64,000 nt of DNA from Pelistega suis (GCF_013133795.1 NZ_JABGBN010000001.1:248001-312000); one strand, 5' to 3'. Counted from the first letter of the stretch, positions 1 to 11,061 are shown. The notes: generated by a model from the sequence alone, not told the origin. Numbers and translations: made by a program.

Positions 1-2
1 TC

Positions 3-167
3 CGAGTAGTTAAGAAGAATCACTTATTGATAGATAAGGAAGAGCATACTGGTACACAATTGGATATTAATTTTCTCTTAACAGAGACTTATCGGCAGGG
101 ATATACATTCTTGTCTAGTGCCATCAATGAGTTATTGTTCCCTAGGAGTAGTGGTATTGAGAGATAG
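3..167 (+). pseudogene. Upstream fragment of AAA ATPase, open at left edge
   Basis: An open frame runs in from beyond the left edge and stops with TAG at 165-167. Its last residues read LSSAINELLFPRSSGIER. The ATPase-like frame that follows is in a different phase and overlaps it, and joining the two around base 160 gives one continuous helical protein segment. The natural reading is that this is the 5' part of the ATPase gene, broken by a one-base change. The Walker A motif expected upstream lies outside the window. A genuine pair of overlapping genes cannot be excluded. Confidence 0.4.
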
Positions 168-1068
168 TGCAACCAGTGAGCAGATATTGAACTTTTTGAT
201 AAAAGAGGTGATAGAAATTGCCGTTTTTTATCGATTATCTAAACAGTTCACTCGACTGATGTATATGCCAGCAGCAAGAACAGGGCTAATGTTTGGCTAC
301 CATAATATTGTGCAAAATGACTTTCGGAAGAACAATGAACAATGGAGTCTTCAAGTAGAGTCTATCAATAGAGATAATGCTGAATTAACCATGCCTTTGA
401 AGAGTTTTGTTGCGGATTTGAATGATCTTCGACATTATCACAGTTATCACCAGAATCACGGGCTGATTAATCCTTTGGAAACACGGCTGATGGAGGGCAA
501 TATCTGCATCAATCCGGATAAGCAAATTTATGAATTTAAACCAGAGGGATTGCAAAATTCCCTTCCTTTGTCGGCTAGCTCATCCTTAGTGACGGAGCTG
601 GCTGCATTATCTATTCAATATAATCAGCTTAATAATCACTCGAGTTTTGTTATTTTTGAGGAACCCGAAGCACATTTACATCTGTCAGCGCAAAGGGAAA
701 TGGCAAAGTTAATCGTTGGTTTGGTTAATCAAGGAACATATGTTTTACTCACGAGTCATAGCGATACTTTTTTACAGCAAATCAATAACCTAGTACTTTT
801 GAATCGATTGCAAGACCAAGCATTATTAGAACAACTGCAAATTAAAGACTATGAAACGTTATCAGCAGAAAAGGTAGCACTATATGACTTTAAGGTAGAA
901 GAGGGTAAAACCAATGTTCAACGTATTGAATGCGGTGAGTATGGCTTTGTTGCACCTTCAATTAATGAAGAGTTGTTTCAGTTATTACAAGAAACTAACT
1001 TAATCCTTGATAGAGTGAGTAAAGATGAACAAGACACAGCAGTTACAACGGACAAAGAAGGTAGTTAA
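118..1068 (+). CDS. AAA ATPase, C-terminal part (defence-type, probably frameshifted)
   Basis: The protein carries the second half of an ABC/SMC-like AAA ATPase. It has a Walker B-type segment FVIFEEPEAHLHL (about residues 178-190) and a switch histidine in LLTSHSDTF (about 210-218). No Walker A is present, so it is not a complete ATPase. The GTG at 118 is only the first available start; the coding sense probably continues from the frame ending at 167. The next gene overlaps its 3' end by 44 bases, which suggests coupled translation of an ATPase/effector pair. Such ATPases are common in phage-defence modules (OLD-like, AAA_15/AAA_21); the exact family is not recognised. Confidence 0.6.
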   Translation: MPSMSYCSLGVVVLRDSATSEQILNFLIKEVIEIAVFYRLSKQFTRLMYMPAARTGLMFGYHNIVQNDFRKNNEQWSLQVESINRDNAELTMPLKSFVADLNDLRHYHSYHQNHGLINPLETRLMEGNICINPDKQIYEFKPEGLQNSLPLSASSSLVTELAALSIQYNQLNNHSSFVIFEEPEAHLHLSAQREMAKLIVGLVNQGTYVLLTSHSDTFLQQINNLVLLNRLQDQALLEQLQIKDYETLSAEKVALYDFKVEEGKTNVQRIECGEYGFVAPSINEELFQLLQETNLILDRVSKDEQDTAVTTDKEGS

Positions 1069-1618
1069 TGAATTATTAAATGCATCCTACGTATCATTTG
1101 AGGAGGGAACATTTTTTATAGAGGAGATGGTTGACTCAGGAAAGGGAAGAAGTTTCTTTCATTCAACGGCTCCCGTATTATTGATGAAATCTAATCATCA
1201 AGGTCCTTTAATATGGGCTTTGGATAATAAGAAATGTGCAGAAGGGGGATTCATTGTTTTTAATGATGATGGTTTGACATTGCACTTATTAGAAATGAAG
1301 AGTCAATTGAGAAGGAGAGATTGGTCTCGCGTTAAAGAACAGTTAATGGGGATGTATTTAGCCTCAATTGCCATTATGCATATTTTGCGGCTGGAATGTC
1401 CTATTTCTGTGATAGCATATGTGGCGTATACGGAAGACAAAACTCAGCAAAGAGATGAGCGTTCTTACATCAATAATAAAACGATAAATCCAGCACAAGA
1501 TATTGAATTGCGAGAGTGGTCTCAAGGCAAACTTCATTTGCCCCATGGCATAGTCGCTGAGATCAGAAAAGGATTGAGGAACAGTACAGGGGATATTGAT
1601 TTTGGATGGGTGAATTAA
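1025..1618 (+). CDS. Small protein paired with ATPase, possible nuclease fold
   Basis: This 197-aa protein starts at ATG 1025 inside the end of the ATPase gene. I do not recognise the family. The middle contains strands GGFIVFNDDG and LTLHLLEMKSQ (about residues 74-94), a D-(x)n-E-x-K arrangement like the core of PD-(D/E)XK nucleases. It is followed by a basic RRRDW segment and a hydrophobic helix. The tight overlap with an ATPase fits two-gene defence systems in which an ATPase controls an effector. The nuclease assignment is inference from one short motif and should be treated as weak. Confidence 0.45.
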   Translation: MNKTQQLQRTKKVVNELLNASYVSFEEGTFFIEEMVDSGKGRSFFHSTAPVLLMKSNHQGPLIWALDNKKCAEGGFIVFNDDGLTLHLLEMKSQLRRRDWSRVKEQLMGMYLASIAIMHILRLECPISVIAYVAYTEDKTQQRDERSYINNKTINPAQDIELREWSQGKLHLPHGIVAEIRKGLRNSTGDIDFGWVN

Positions 1619-1634
1619 GATATTAACTGCTACT

Positions 1635-4208
1635 TTAGCAGAGTGGTTTGTTTGCATTGATAGGTAGAAAAGATTGTTTAACATTAATATGAGGATTTGT
1701 TTTGCTCATTAGGTGATGAAAAACCTCTACTTTTCTATGAGAGAGAGTTTTTTCAAAATTGGTGCCAAGAATTACCTCATTCACCATTTTTGTGGCATCA
1801 CCAAATGTTAGGAAGGTAGAGTTAGTAACGTTGCAATACTGAATGTCTTTTGATGAAATATTGGAAAGTTTGATGCTTCGGAATTCTTCTTCATCAATAA
1901 AAGCGAAGTCCTTAAATAGGTAACGTATGTATTCTAATGCTTGATAGTCATCAGAAGAAAGAGGCTGCTGGTGAAAGTATTTTTCTAATTGCATTAATGC
2001 TATTTTTAGTTGATTTAATCGCAGAGATTGCCATGCATTGCTTGAATGAACTTGTCTGAGTGTAATACCAAACAATTTTTGATTATGAGTGTTAAGTTCA
2101 AAGTTAATTTTCTTGGTATCGGTATATTCATCAATCATTGTTACATAGACCACTTGATATAGTGAGGGGGCAATAGGTGGTGTCCTGACAGCGCTAATTT
2201 TGTTAAGTATATTATCAGTAGAGACAAGAGTGGCTAATTTTCTGTAAGAAGGAGCCTCTTGGAAGTAGGAGTCTTGGATGTTTGGGTGTCGTAGCCAGTT
2301 CCCATGTTTATTAAATATTAAACAGCATCCAGATGCTTCTACACCATTTTCTTTTCCATAAAGTCGGAACTGATTTAAGTCATTTACTCTTGTTGAGAAA
2401 CAGGTAAAAAATGCTAAACGGCGATGAGAAAATGTGTACTGATTTATGGAACTGGAAGTTTGGTTTAACAGAGAAAGAAGACTTTTCCCTTCTTGAGGAT
2501 CATTCATATAGGTAGCACTGTTCATTCGTAAATCTTGCCTAGACTGTTGGATTCCTAAGAGGATTTCCGTTACAGCGGGGCTGGTATAGTGCGCGATAGG
2601 TGTATTGTCTAACTCTGCAGGGAGTATGTGTAATACAGCAAGAATGCTGCTTAATACATCGGTAAACTTAATTTTTTCTGATTGATTGTTAAATAGTTTG
2701 TTGTGGATAGTTTGTTTTTTCGATTCAAAGTATTCATCAAAACGCTCTAAACAAAAGAGTATTTCTTGATATTTTAGGGTAAAAACCTCTTCTATGTGCA
2801 AAAGTTCATCATCTGTAAGATTGAATTCACTTAGTAGAGAAATTCCTTTTTTGCAGTTTTCTAATGCATCACAAAGAAGATTGTGTTTTACTTCCTTATC
2901 TGAAACATATTGGCTAAGATCCTTTTGACATACAGCTAGATGATATAGGAAAGTTGCTTGTGAATCATTTTGTGTTTGATTGGAATTTTCTAAGTTATGT
3001 TGAGTTAAAAAAGCAATCGTGTCTTCCAGTATACTCTTAGCGATTTGCTTGTTAGATAGTGTTCTTGCTTGCATAAAACTCACTATGCTGAGCATGTTTA
3101 ATGATGCTAAGACCTCTTCTTCTGGATGCTTGATGGAGTCTTCTGCAAGGTGATAAACAGAGTTTTTAAAGAATTCTCTTGCTTGTTGGCAATAGATTAG
3201 TTGTTTTTCAGGGATGTGATGAAACTGCATTTTAGCGAAGTATGCACAACCTAACCAAAAATTAGCACGGGCTATTTCTATAGTTAATCCTTCGTTTTTT
3301 GCACTTTGTAGCTGAGATTTAAAGTGATGTATTGCATGATGGATAATGTTTAGAGTATTGTTATTTTGAAGATATAAAGCCTCTTCTAAAAAACATCGAC
3401 CTATCCAAGAGTTTGCTTGAGATACGTTATCTCCAGGTTGTTCTAGTGTTTCTGCAAGGGATAAAAATGTTAGAAAAGAGGAGCGTGCTTTCTGTAAATA
3501 GATAATTTTATTGTCATCTTCATAGGTATCCGCTTGCAAGAAGAAACAGTGAGCATATAGGTGATGTACCTTGATTTGCTCATGAATCATATCGATGGGA
3601 TTCGAGATATTGTTAGAAAAACTTAATTTCTTGTTTAATTGTTCTCTAGCTTTTTCGAAAAAAAATGTTTGTTCCTCGTTATTGGTACTGCTTCTAGCCT
3701 TAGCTAAAAAGGTTTGATAAAGCCAGTAGTAAGTACTGAGATTGTTAGAGGTATAAATATGTTGGTTGCTGTTACACTCTTTAATCGCTTCTGCTAAAGA
3801 TACGAGATCTTCAAAATATTGATGTGCTTGATCTAAAAGCTGATGGGATTGTTGTGACTTATTGAGTGTGGTCGCTTCAGTATAGGTAATCTGACCTAAT
3901 AGGGAGTTGATATTGTATTGCGATTGCAACTTGTTTGATAGGATGTGGTTTTGATAAGCGTAATCTAGACTTTTTTTTAAATAAGTTTTTGCTAAGGCGA
4001 GCCTTCTATTTTGTCGATGAAGGATTTTTTTAGCTAATTCAAAATGACAGTAAGCTAACCAATAGTAGGTATTAAATAGAGAGAGGTTGTCTTCTTCTGA
4101 AGGACGAGTCTTAAATTGGTATTGTAGTAATCTACGCAAGCAGCTTAGATTAGGAATTGCTTCCTTGTAACGATGGTTGTGTAGTAATTCTTCAATAAGC
4201 TCAATCAT
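1635..4208 (-). CDS. TPR-repeat protein with C-terminal DUF2971-like domain
   Basis: About 857 aa. The first two thirds are helical, with many aromatic/alanine pairs in tetratricopeptide-like spacing (YYWLAYCHFELAKK, NSWIGRCFLEEALYL, ANFWLGCAYFAKM). The C-terminal third has features of DUF2971: YMNDPQEGKSL near residue 560, then FFTCFSTRVNDLNQFRLYG and ASGCCLIF. DUF2971 proteins are often found in bacterial accessory and defence regions; their activity is not established. ATG 4208 is preferred because GAGGGG lies five bases upstream; a GTG at 4214 overlapping the galE stop is the alternative. It follows galE directly, so it may be co-transcribed, and converges on the ATPase pair. Confidence 0.6.
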   Translation of the reverse strand: MIELIEELLHNHRYKEAIPNLSCLRRLLQYQFKTRPSEEDNLSLFNTYYWLAYCHFELAKKILHRQNRRLALAKTYLKKSLDYAYQNHILSNKLQSQYNINSLLGQITYTEATTLNKSQQSHQLLDQAHQYFEDLVSLAEAIKECNSNQHIYTSNNLSTYYWLYQTFLAKARSSTNNEEQTFFFEKAREQLNKKLSFSNNISNPIDMIHEQIKVHHLYAHCFFLQADTYEDDNKIIYLQKARSSFLTFLSLAETLEQPGDNVSQANSWIGRCFLEEALYLQNNNTLNIIHHAIHHFKSQLQSAKNEGLTIEIARANFWLGCAYFAKMQFHHIPEKQLIYCQQAREFFKNSVYHLAEDSIKHPEEEVLASLNMLSIVSFMQARTLSNKQIAKSILEDTIAFLTQHNLENSNQTQNDSQATFLYHLAVCQKDLSQYVSDKEVKHNLLCDALENCKKGISLLSEFNLTDDELLHIEEVFTLKYQEILFCLERFDEYFESKKQTIHNKLFNNQSEKIKFTDVLSSILAVLHILPAELDNTPIAHYTSPAVTEILLGIQQSRQDLRMNSATYMNDPQEGKSLLSLLNQTSSSINQYTFSHRRLAFFTCFSTRVNDLNQFRLYGKENGVEASGCCLIFNKHGNWLRHPNIQDSYFQEAPSYRKLATLVSTDNILNKISAVRTPPIAPSLYQVVYVTMIDEYTDTKKINFELNTHNQKLFGITLRQVHSSNAWQSLRLNQLKIALMQLEKYFHQQPLSSDDYQALEYIRYLFKDFAFIDEEEFRSIKLSNISSKDIQYCNVTNSTFLTFGDATKMVNEVILGTNFEKTLSHRKVEVFHHLMSKTNPHINVKQSFLPINANKPLC

Positions 4209-4210
4209 AA

Positions 4211-5227
4211 TCACCCCTCAAACCCATTCGGATTCTTTTGTTGCCAGTTCCAACTATGTTTGACCATGTCCTCTAGTGTATATTGCGCTTGCCAACCTAG
4301 TTCGCGAGTGGCTTTTTCTGGATTAGACCAATAAGCCGCAATATCGCCAGGGCGACGAGGGGCGAGTTTATAGTTAATTGTGATGCCATTCTCTTTTTGG
4401 AATGCATTGACAATATCTAAGATAGAGTAACCCACACCTGTTCCTAGATTCCAGATATGACATCCTGTCGAATGATTTAAAAAGTCTAGTGCTTTTAAGT
4501 GTCCAATCGCTAAATCAACTACATGGATGTAATCACGCACCCCAGTCCCATCATGTGTTTCATAATCAGAGCCAAACACAGAGAGTTCAGGTAATTTACC
4601 AATAGCGACTTGTGTAATAAATGGCATTAGATTATTAGGAATTCCATTGGGGTTCTCTCCAATTAAACCACTAGGATGTGCACCAATAGGATTGAAGTAG
4701 CGAAGGATGCCAATTGACCAGTCTGGTGCTGATTTAGCAAAGTCCTCGAGAATTTGCTCTACCATCAGTTTTGATGTCCCATAAGGGCTGGTTGGGCGAG
4801 ATGTAGGGCAGGTTTCAGGGATTGGCACAATAGCAGGGGTGCCATAAACAGTTGCGGATGAACTAAAGACTATACGATGTACTCCAGCAGCTTGCATCGA
4901 TTCTAATAAGGTAATAGTACCAGCAACATTGTTGTCGTAATACATCAGCGGATTTTGTACGCTCTCGCCCACCGCTTTAAGACCTGCAAAGTGAATCACG
5001 GCATCAATTTTACGTTGATTGAAGGTCTTGTCTAAGCAATCTCTATCACGAATATCACCCTTAACTAAGGTGGTTTTTTGTTGAGTGATAGCTTCTACTG
5101 CTGATAGGGCTTTAGGTGAGCTATTACAGAAGTTGTCTAAGATAAAAACAGAGTGATTATTATTAAGTAGCTCAACAACAGTATGTGAGCCGATATAGCC
5201 GGCTCCGCCAGTGACGAGGATGTTCAT
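4211..5227 (-). CDS. galE: UDP-glucose 4-epimerase
   Basis: A 338-aa short-chain dehydrogenase of the GalE family, the normal length. It begins with the NAD-binding GGAGYIGSH motif (residues 7-15). It has the catalytic Ser/Thr-Tyr-Lys set: SSSATVYG near 123 and [12 protein letters not shown] near 147-158. The C-terminal signature [18 protein letters not shown] is typical. It interconverts UDP-Glc and UDP-Gal (and UDP-GlcNAc/GalNAc in some homologues) in the cytoplasm. It is transcribed away from the wlb genes across a 171-base divergent region and borders the surface polysaccharide locus, so it probably supplies precursors to it. Confidence 0.95.
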   Translation of the reverse strand: MNILVTGGAGYIGSHTVVELLNNNHSVFILDNFCNSSPKALSAVEAITQQKTTLVKGDIRDRDCLDKTFNQRKIDAVIHFAGLKAVGESVQNPLMYYDNNVAGTITLLESMQAAGVHRIVFSSSATVYGTPAIVPIPETCPTSRPTSPYGTSKLMVEQILEDFAKSAPDWSIGILRYFNPIGAHPSGLIGENPNGIPNNLMPFITQVAIGKLPELSVFGSDYETHDGTGVRDYIHVVDLAIGHLKALDFLNHSTGCHIWNLGTGVGYSILDIVNAFQKENGITINYKLAPRRPGDIAAYWSNPEKATRELGWQAQYTLEDMVKHSWNWQQKNPNGFEG

Positions 5228-6342
<1,115 letters not shown>

Positions 6343-6343
<1 letters not shown>

Positions 6344-6918
6344 TGAGTTTCTATAAACATGAAAGTGCCATTATTGACGATGGCGCAGTAATTGGAGAGG
6401 GCTCTCGTGTATGGCATTTTGCACATGTCTGCGCTGGGGCTCGCATTGGCAAAGGCGTATCTTTAGGTCAGAATGTTTTTGTGGGCAATAAGGTCAGTAT
6501 TGGGGACCATTGCAAAATTCAAAACAATGTCTCTGTGTACGATAATGTATACTTAGAAGAGGGCGTGTTCTGTGGCCCGAGTATGGTCTTTACTAATGTC
6601 TATAATCCTCGTTCCTTAATTGAGCGAAAAAGTGAGTACCGGGATACTTTTGTCAGAAAAGGCGCTACATTAGGTGCAAACTGTACCATTGTTTGTGGGG
6701 TAACCGTAGGCGAATTTGCTTTCGTTGGTGCTGGTGCGGTTATTAATAAAGATGTTAAACCTTATGCCTTAATGGTAGGAGTTCCAGCCAAACAAATCGG
6801 TTGGATGAGTGAGTATGGTGAGCAGTTGGATTTGCCTGTTGAAGGTGATGGCGAAGTGGTGTGTTCTCATACTGGCGCAAAATATATTTTACGTAATTCA
6901 TTTTTAAGCAAAGAGTAA
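6343..6918 (+). CDS. wlbB: UDP-2-acetamido-3-amino-glucuronate N-acetyltransferase
   Basis: A 191-aa left-handed beta-helix acyltransferase. Hexapeptide repeats run through residues 10-150 ([56 protein letters not shown]). It matches WlbB/WbpD in length and in the family's start ([18 protein letters not shown]). It acetylates the 3-amino group made by WlbA and WlbC, using acetyl-CoA, to give UDP-2,3-diacetamido-2,3-dideoxy-D-glucuronic acid. It overlaps wlbA by one base and sits three bases before wlbC. Confidence 0.88.
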
Positions 6919-6921
6919 ATC

Positions 6922-8001
6922 ATGCAATTTATTGATTTGGCAGCACAACAAGCACGTATTAAAGATCAAATTGATACAAATATCCAGAAAGTCTTAGCTC
7001 ATGGGCAGTATATCTTGGGGCCAGAGGTCTCTGAATTGGAAGAAAAGCTTGCGGCTTACGTGGGTGCTAAGTACTGTATTTCTTGCGCGAATGGGACAGA
7101 TGCATTGCAGATTGCATTGATGGCATTAGGCGTTGGTGTAGGTGACGAGGTTATCACGCCAGGATTTACTTATATTGCTACGGCAGAGACGGTTGCTTTG
7201 CTTGGTGCTAAGCCTGTATATGTCGACGTAGACCCTAAGACATATAACTTAGACCCAGCTCTACTAGAAGCGGCTATTACACCAAAAACTAAGGCAATTA
7301 TCCCGGTTTCTCTATACGGTCAATGTGCTGATTTTGATGTTATCAATGCTATTGCTGCAAAACATAGCTTGCCTGTTATCGAGGATGGAGCACAGAGTTT
7401 TGGTGCTACCTATAAAGGTTGTAAGTCATGTAACCTAACGACAATTGCTTGTACGAGTTTCTTCCCTAGCAAACCTCTTGGTTGTTATGGTGATGGTGGT
7501 GCAATTTTTACCAATGATGAGCAGTTAGCCATTGTGCTACGTCAGATTGCGCGTCATGGACAAGATCGTCGTTATCATCATATTCGTGTGGGAGTGAACA
7601 GTCGCTTAGATACTTTACAGGCTGCTATTTTATTGCCTAAATTAGCCATTCTTGATAATGAGGTTCAGTTACGTCAAGAGGTGGCTGATCACTATAATCG
7701 CCTTTTTGCAGAGGAGGGTGTTGATACTACGCCTTTCATTGAGTCTCATAATACGAGTGTATATGCACAGTATACTATTCGAGTTAAAAATCGCGATCAG
7801 GTGATTGCCAAGTTAAAAGAGGCGGGTATTCCTACTGCCGTTCATTATCCTATCCCTTTAAATAAACAGCCTGCCGTTGCTTCTGCTGCAATACTGCCTG
7901 TCGGTGATTTAATTGCCGAAGAAGTGATTAGTCTACCATTCCATCCTTATATGAGTAAGGCTGATGTGGCTAAAGTTGTTGGAGCTTTTTTAAAAGGGTA
8001 G
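6922..8001 (+). CDS. wlbC: UDP-3-keto-GlcNAcA aminotransferase, DegT/DnrJ/EryC1 family
   Basis: A 359-aa PLP-dependent sugar aminotransferase, with start MQFIDLAAQQARIKDQI like WbpE/WlbC. The PLP lysine is in TSFFPSKPLGCYGDGGAIF (about residue 184). ISCANGTDALQIALMAL and VIEDGAQSFGA form the cofactor pocket. It transfers the amino group from glutamate to C3 of the 3-keto uronic acid. It works with WlbA in a coupled NAD-recycling reaction in the P. aeruginosa and Bordetella homologues. Its gene lies directly between wlbB and the large unknown gene. Confidence 0.9.
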   Translation: MQFIDLAAQQARIKDQIDTNIQKVLAHGQYILGPEVSELEEKLAAYVGAKYCISCANGTDALQIALMALGVGVGDEVITPGFTYIATAETVALLGAKPVYVDVDPKTYNLDPALLEAAITPKTKAIIPVSLYGQCADFDVINAIAAKHSLPVIEDGAQSFGATYKGCKSCNLTTIACTSFFPSKPLGCYGDGGAIFTNDEQLAIVLRQIARHGQDRRYHHIRVGVNSRLDTLQAAILLPKLAILDNEVQLRQEVADHYNRLFAEEGVDTTPFIESHNTSVYAQYTIRVKNRDQVIAKLKEAGIPTAVHYPIPLNKQPAVASAAILPVGDLIAEEVISLPFHPYMSKADVAKVVGAFLKG

Positions 8002-8004
8002 AAG

Positions 8005-11000
8005 TTGATTGTACGAAAATGGTTAATAGGTTGCTTAGTAATACTAACTTTCTGTCTTATTGGTTGGTATATTCATGCTTTTAATAGTGATAAAGGTATG
8101 GATGGGGGCGGTGTTTATGTAACTGCTGATACTAAAGAGATATATCAACGACTCAAGAATAGTTTAAATATTGACTATCCTGGCTATGGGGTTAGTGACT
8201 ATGGCGACAATGATGTTGCTCATATTCCTAAAGCGTATGCAATGGTCTTGTCTTCGGAACTATTGCAGTATTATAAATCTTTTGGTAAGTATGACCTGAC
8301 ACTAGCCAATAAAGCGGGTCGTTGGCTTTTAGACAATTATGATCTTAATAAAGATGGTATAGCTGGTTGGGGAGTACCTATAGCTTGGGACGCTTTTGGT
8401 GATGGAACTGTTAATCCTGCTAACTCAGAATATACTATTACCACAGGGATTGTATTAAATGCGTTGTTAGATTGGGTAGAATTAGCCCCTGATACTGCCC
8501 CTAAACAAGAAATTTTTCAACGTATTCGTGCGGCAATAGAGCCCTATCTGGACGATGCTATTTTTTCGAACTCTGGACTTTTTAATTATTCTTTAACAAG
8601 ACAGGACAGAAAATATAATGTATTTAATGCTGCCGCTTATATGGCGGGACAAATGCAGCGTTTTCATCGCTTTTTGGAAGATGATTATTTGAAGAAAAGA
8701 ATTGAAAAAGTTACTGATAGGGTCATGTTGGCTCATTTTTATTTTAAGCAAATTGACGCTAATGGGGGATGGTTTTGGTCGTACTCTATTGAGGAGGCGA
8801 ATACACCAAACGATTTGGCTCATGCAGGTTATGTTATTGAGGGTATTTTGAGTTACATGGATAACCAAGGTAACTTAGCGGGTTTATTCGATAGAGCGGC
8901 CATATTAAAGCATTTGGAATTGTTTGCAAATACAGATTATTCGGAATGGTTTTTTTTGCCTCATACTTATGGAAGTAAGCCACTTGGTGCGAGATTATAC
9001 GGTTTGGGCTTTACGTTGCATATTTTGTCTAAGTATTTTGCTGAGGATGACAGAATCTCTCCATTAATTGCTTTTTTAGAAAAGTATAGACAAGGTGAAG
9101 AATACAGTAGATGGCAAAATGAAAAAATAGTTATTACAGAGTATTTGACGTATGTTATGTATGGTTTGGCGTCAGTGGATGCTTACCCCATCATAAACAA
9201 TACGGTTTTTTTAAAAAAAGCGGAGCAGTCAGGTGCTGTCTTAGAGGATGATTCTTATAAAAATGAAGTCCCTATTGCGTTAGCGAGTTTTTTAGATGGA
9301 GTCAAGGTATCTTTATCAAGGAGTACTTTGCAAACAAACATAGCCTTTGAAGGTCACAAGGTTTTGTTAGATAAAATACAAGCAGTGCCCCTTAAAATTA
9401 TTGAGGATGGTGACCGTTATCTTGTTTTGATGCGAGAATTGCTGACTAATCATCTGTACTTGGTATCTTTGAATAAGTTGAATTTACAAGTTACTTATCA
9501 GTATATTGATGATTATACTGATTCGTTTCTAGATTTTAGAGAGGGTCTTTTTCACCAAGAACAGTTACTAATAGTGGCGTATGATAGTTTACGAGGCAGA
9601 AATATTTTAAAAGTATTTGTTGAGAATGACAGAGAGTTTAAAGAAAAACAAACTATTGAGTTACCTTCTGTCAAGGATCCTGCGGGTTCTACGTATGAGG
9701 TAATACCTAAGTTTTTTTTATTACCGAGTTATCACGAAAAATTTAGGGTTCATATCATGGCAGGTCAGTTGTACATGATATATGATGGACATTCTCTTAT
9801 AGAGAAACCATTGGTAGATGATATAGAAGTATTTGTTGAGGTTATAAAAAACCATCATGATGAGTTGTTTGCTTTAGTTAAAACTACAATGTCACTGTTT
9901 GCTATATATGATTTTCAGAAAAATCAGATTGTACATTCTTTTGAGTATGGGGATATTCCCTTCAATCTTGACTTTTATGGTAATCGAGTCCAGTATCAAT
10001 TGTTAAATACTAAAAATGATATAAAAGAGTTATTTATCAAAGACTTTTTGGCTAACAAAGCAAATGGTATTTTATATTTAGGCAGTAATAATATAGAGGG
10101 GTGGAGTGCTTGGGCACAAGTTTATTATTTAAATGGTTTACTTAGTTTTTTAGAGTTAGCCCGTGACGATATAGATTTTTTTGAAGTTTTTAAAGATTAT
10201 GTGATATTTGTAAAGCGTAGAGTAGAACTGGAGATGTTGCTGTTAACACATCAGCTGAATTCCGCTGACGGATTGCGGGTGCGAGTTTTTAGTGTGGACA
10301 GAAGTTTAGCTACGTTTGCTGTACAGAGTAGTCGATTTGCCCTGTTGTATAAACGTTATCTTCGGTTATTCCCCCATGATACTTCAGCAAAAGAAGCTTT
10401 ACGAGTTTTGGATAATGAGGTGGTTCATTTAACTAATCACATGGAGGTGTTAGAGAAGGGAGTTGGAAAAACAGTCTCTAAGCAGTGGAATAGTGAAGAT
10501 GCTTATTATCTTGCATGGCCTTATGGTAATGCGTTTTATTTTGATGGTGTACCAGTACCTTATAATCATCAAAATGAATGGGCAACTTATGTAATACAAA
10601 CAGATAAACATGAGGTTGCGGATAGTGTCATTAATCTATTTGTTAATCATATTACTGACTATCGCAAGCGGGAAGGGTTACCTAAAAAAGCAATCTGGCC
10701 GTATTGGTGGGCGAAGGCCTGGGAAGGTTGGAGTGAACAAGAAGAAATATCAGTTAATAAGCCTACTTATGCTGGAGATAAAGGTGATGGTTGGATTTCT
10801 TTTAGAACGATTGATACTATTGCAATGCTGAAATTGTTCGCAGCTAGACATGAGTACCAGTATGTGAATCAAGTAATGGATTTTGTTCGAGAAGGAGATG
10901 TATATCCTTTTGTCGCAAAAGAGTTAATTTCTTTTAATCGTGTACCTGTTTTTTTAGATAGTACCATTTCTAGATTTATTCGCTTTACATCTCCTTGGGA

Positions 11001-11061
11001 GCTGGATAATGTTGTCTGGTCATATTTTGGTTTTATCAAGAAGATGAACAAAACATATTGA
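8005..11061 (+). CDS. Large membrane-anchored protein of the polysaccharide locus, unknown function
   Basis: A 1018-aa protein with one N-terminal hydrophobic segment (WLIGCLVILTFCLIGWYI, about residues 6-23), so probably anchored in the inner membrane with its body in the periplasm. Residues about 40-360 and 690-1000 are helical with repeated Trp/Tyr/Gly motifs (GGWFWSYSIEE, AIWPYWWAKAWEGW), like alpha/alpha-toroid sugar enzymes. The middle is beta-rich. I cannot name a family; glycan hydrolase, lyase or epimerase-like activity on the polymer is only inference. The TTG at 8005 has AAAGGG upstream. It lies three bases after wlbC and overlaps the flippase start by four bases, so it belongs to the operon. 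Confidence 0.7.
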   Translation: MIVRKWLIGCLVILTFCLIGWYIHAFNSDKGMDGGGVYVTADTKEIYQRLKNSLNIDYPGYGVSDYGDNDVAHIPKAYAMVLSSELLQYYKSFGKYDLTLANKAGRWLLDNYDLNKDGIAGWGVPIAWDAFGDGTVNPANSEYTITTGIVLNALLDWVELAPDTAPKQEIFQRIRAAIEPYLDDAIFSNSGLFNYSLTRQDRKYNVFNAAAYMAGQMQRFHRFLEDDYLKKRIEKVTDRVMLAHFYFKQIDANGGWFWSYSIEEANTPNDLAHAGYVIEGILSYMDNQGNLAGLFDRAAILKHLELFANTDYSEWFFLPHTYGSKPLGARLYGLGFTLHILSKYFAEDDRISPLIAFLEKYRQGEEYSRWQNEKIVITEYLTYVMYGLASVDAYPIINNTVFLKKAEQSGAVLEDDSYKNEVPIALASFLDGVKVSLSRSTLQTNIAFEGHKVLLDKIQAVPLKIIEDGDRYLVLMRELLTNHLYLVSLNKLNLQVTYQYIDDYTDSFLDFREGLFHQEQLLIVAYDSLRGRNILKVFVENDREFKEKQTIELPSVKDPAGSTYEVIPKFFLLPSYHEKFRVHIMAGQLYMIYDGHSLIEKPLVDDIEVFVEVIKNHHDELFALVKTTMSLFAIYDFQKNQIVHSFEYGDIPFNLDFYGNRVQYQLLNTKNDIKELFIKDFLANKANGILYLGSNNIEGWSAWAQVYYLNGLLSFLELARDDIDFFEVFKDYVIFVKRRVELEMLLLTHQLNSADGLRVRVFSVDRSLATFAVQSSRFALLYKRYLRLFPHDTSAKEALRVLDNEVVHLTNHMEVLEKGVGKTVSKQWNSEDAYYLAWPYGNAFYFDGVPVPYNHQNEWATYVIQTDKHEVADSVINLFVNHITDYRKREGLPKKAIWPYWWAKAWEGWSEQEEISVNKPTYAGDKGDGWISFRTIDTIAMLKLFAARHEYQYVNQVMDFVREGDVYPFVAKELISFNRVPVFLDSTISRFIRFTSPWELDNVVWSYFGFIKKMNKTY

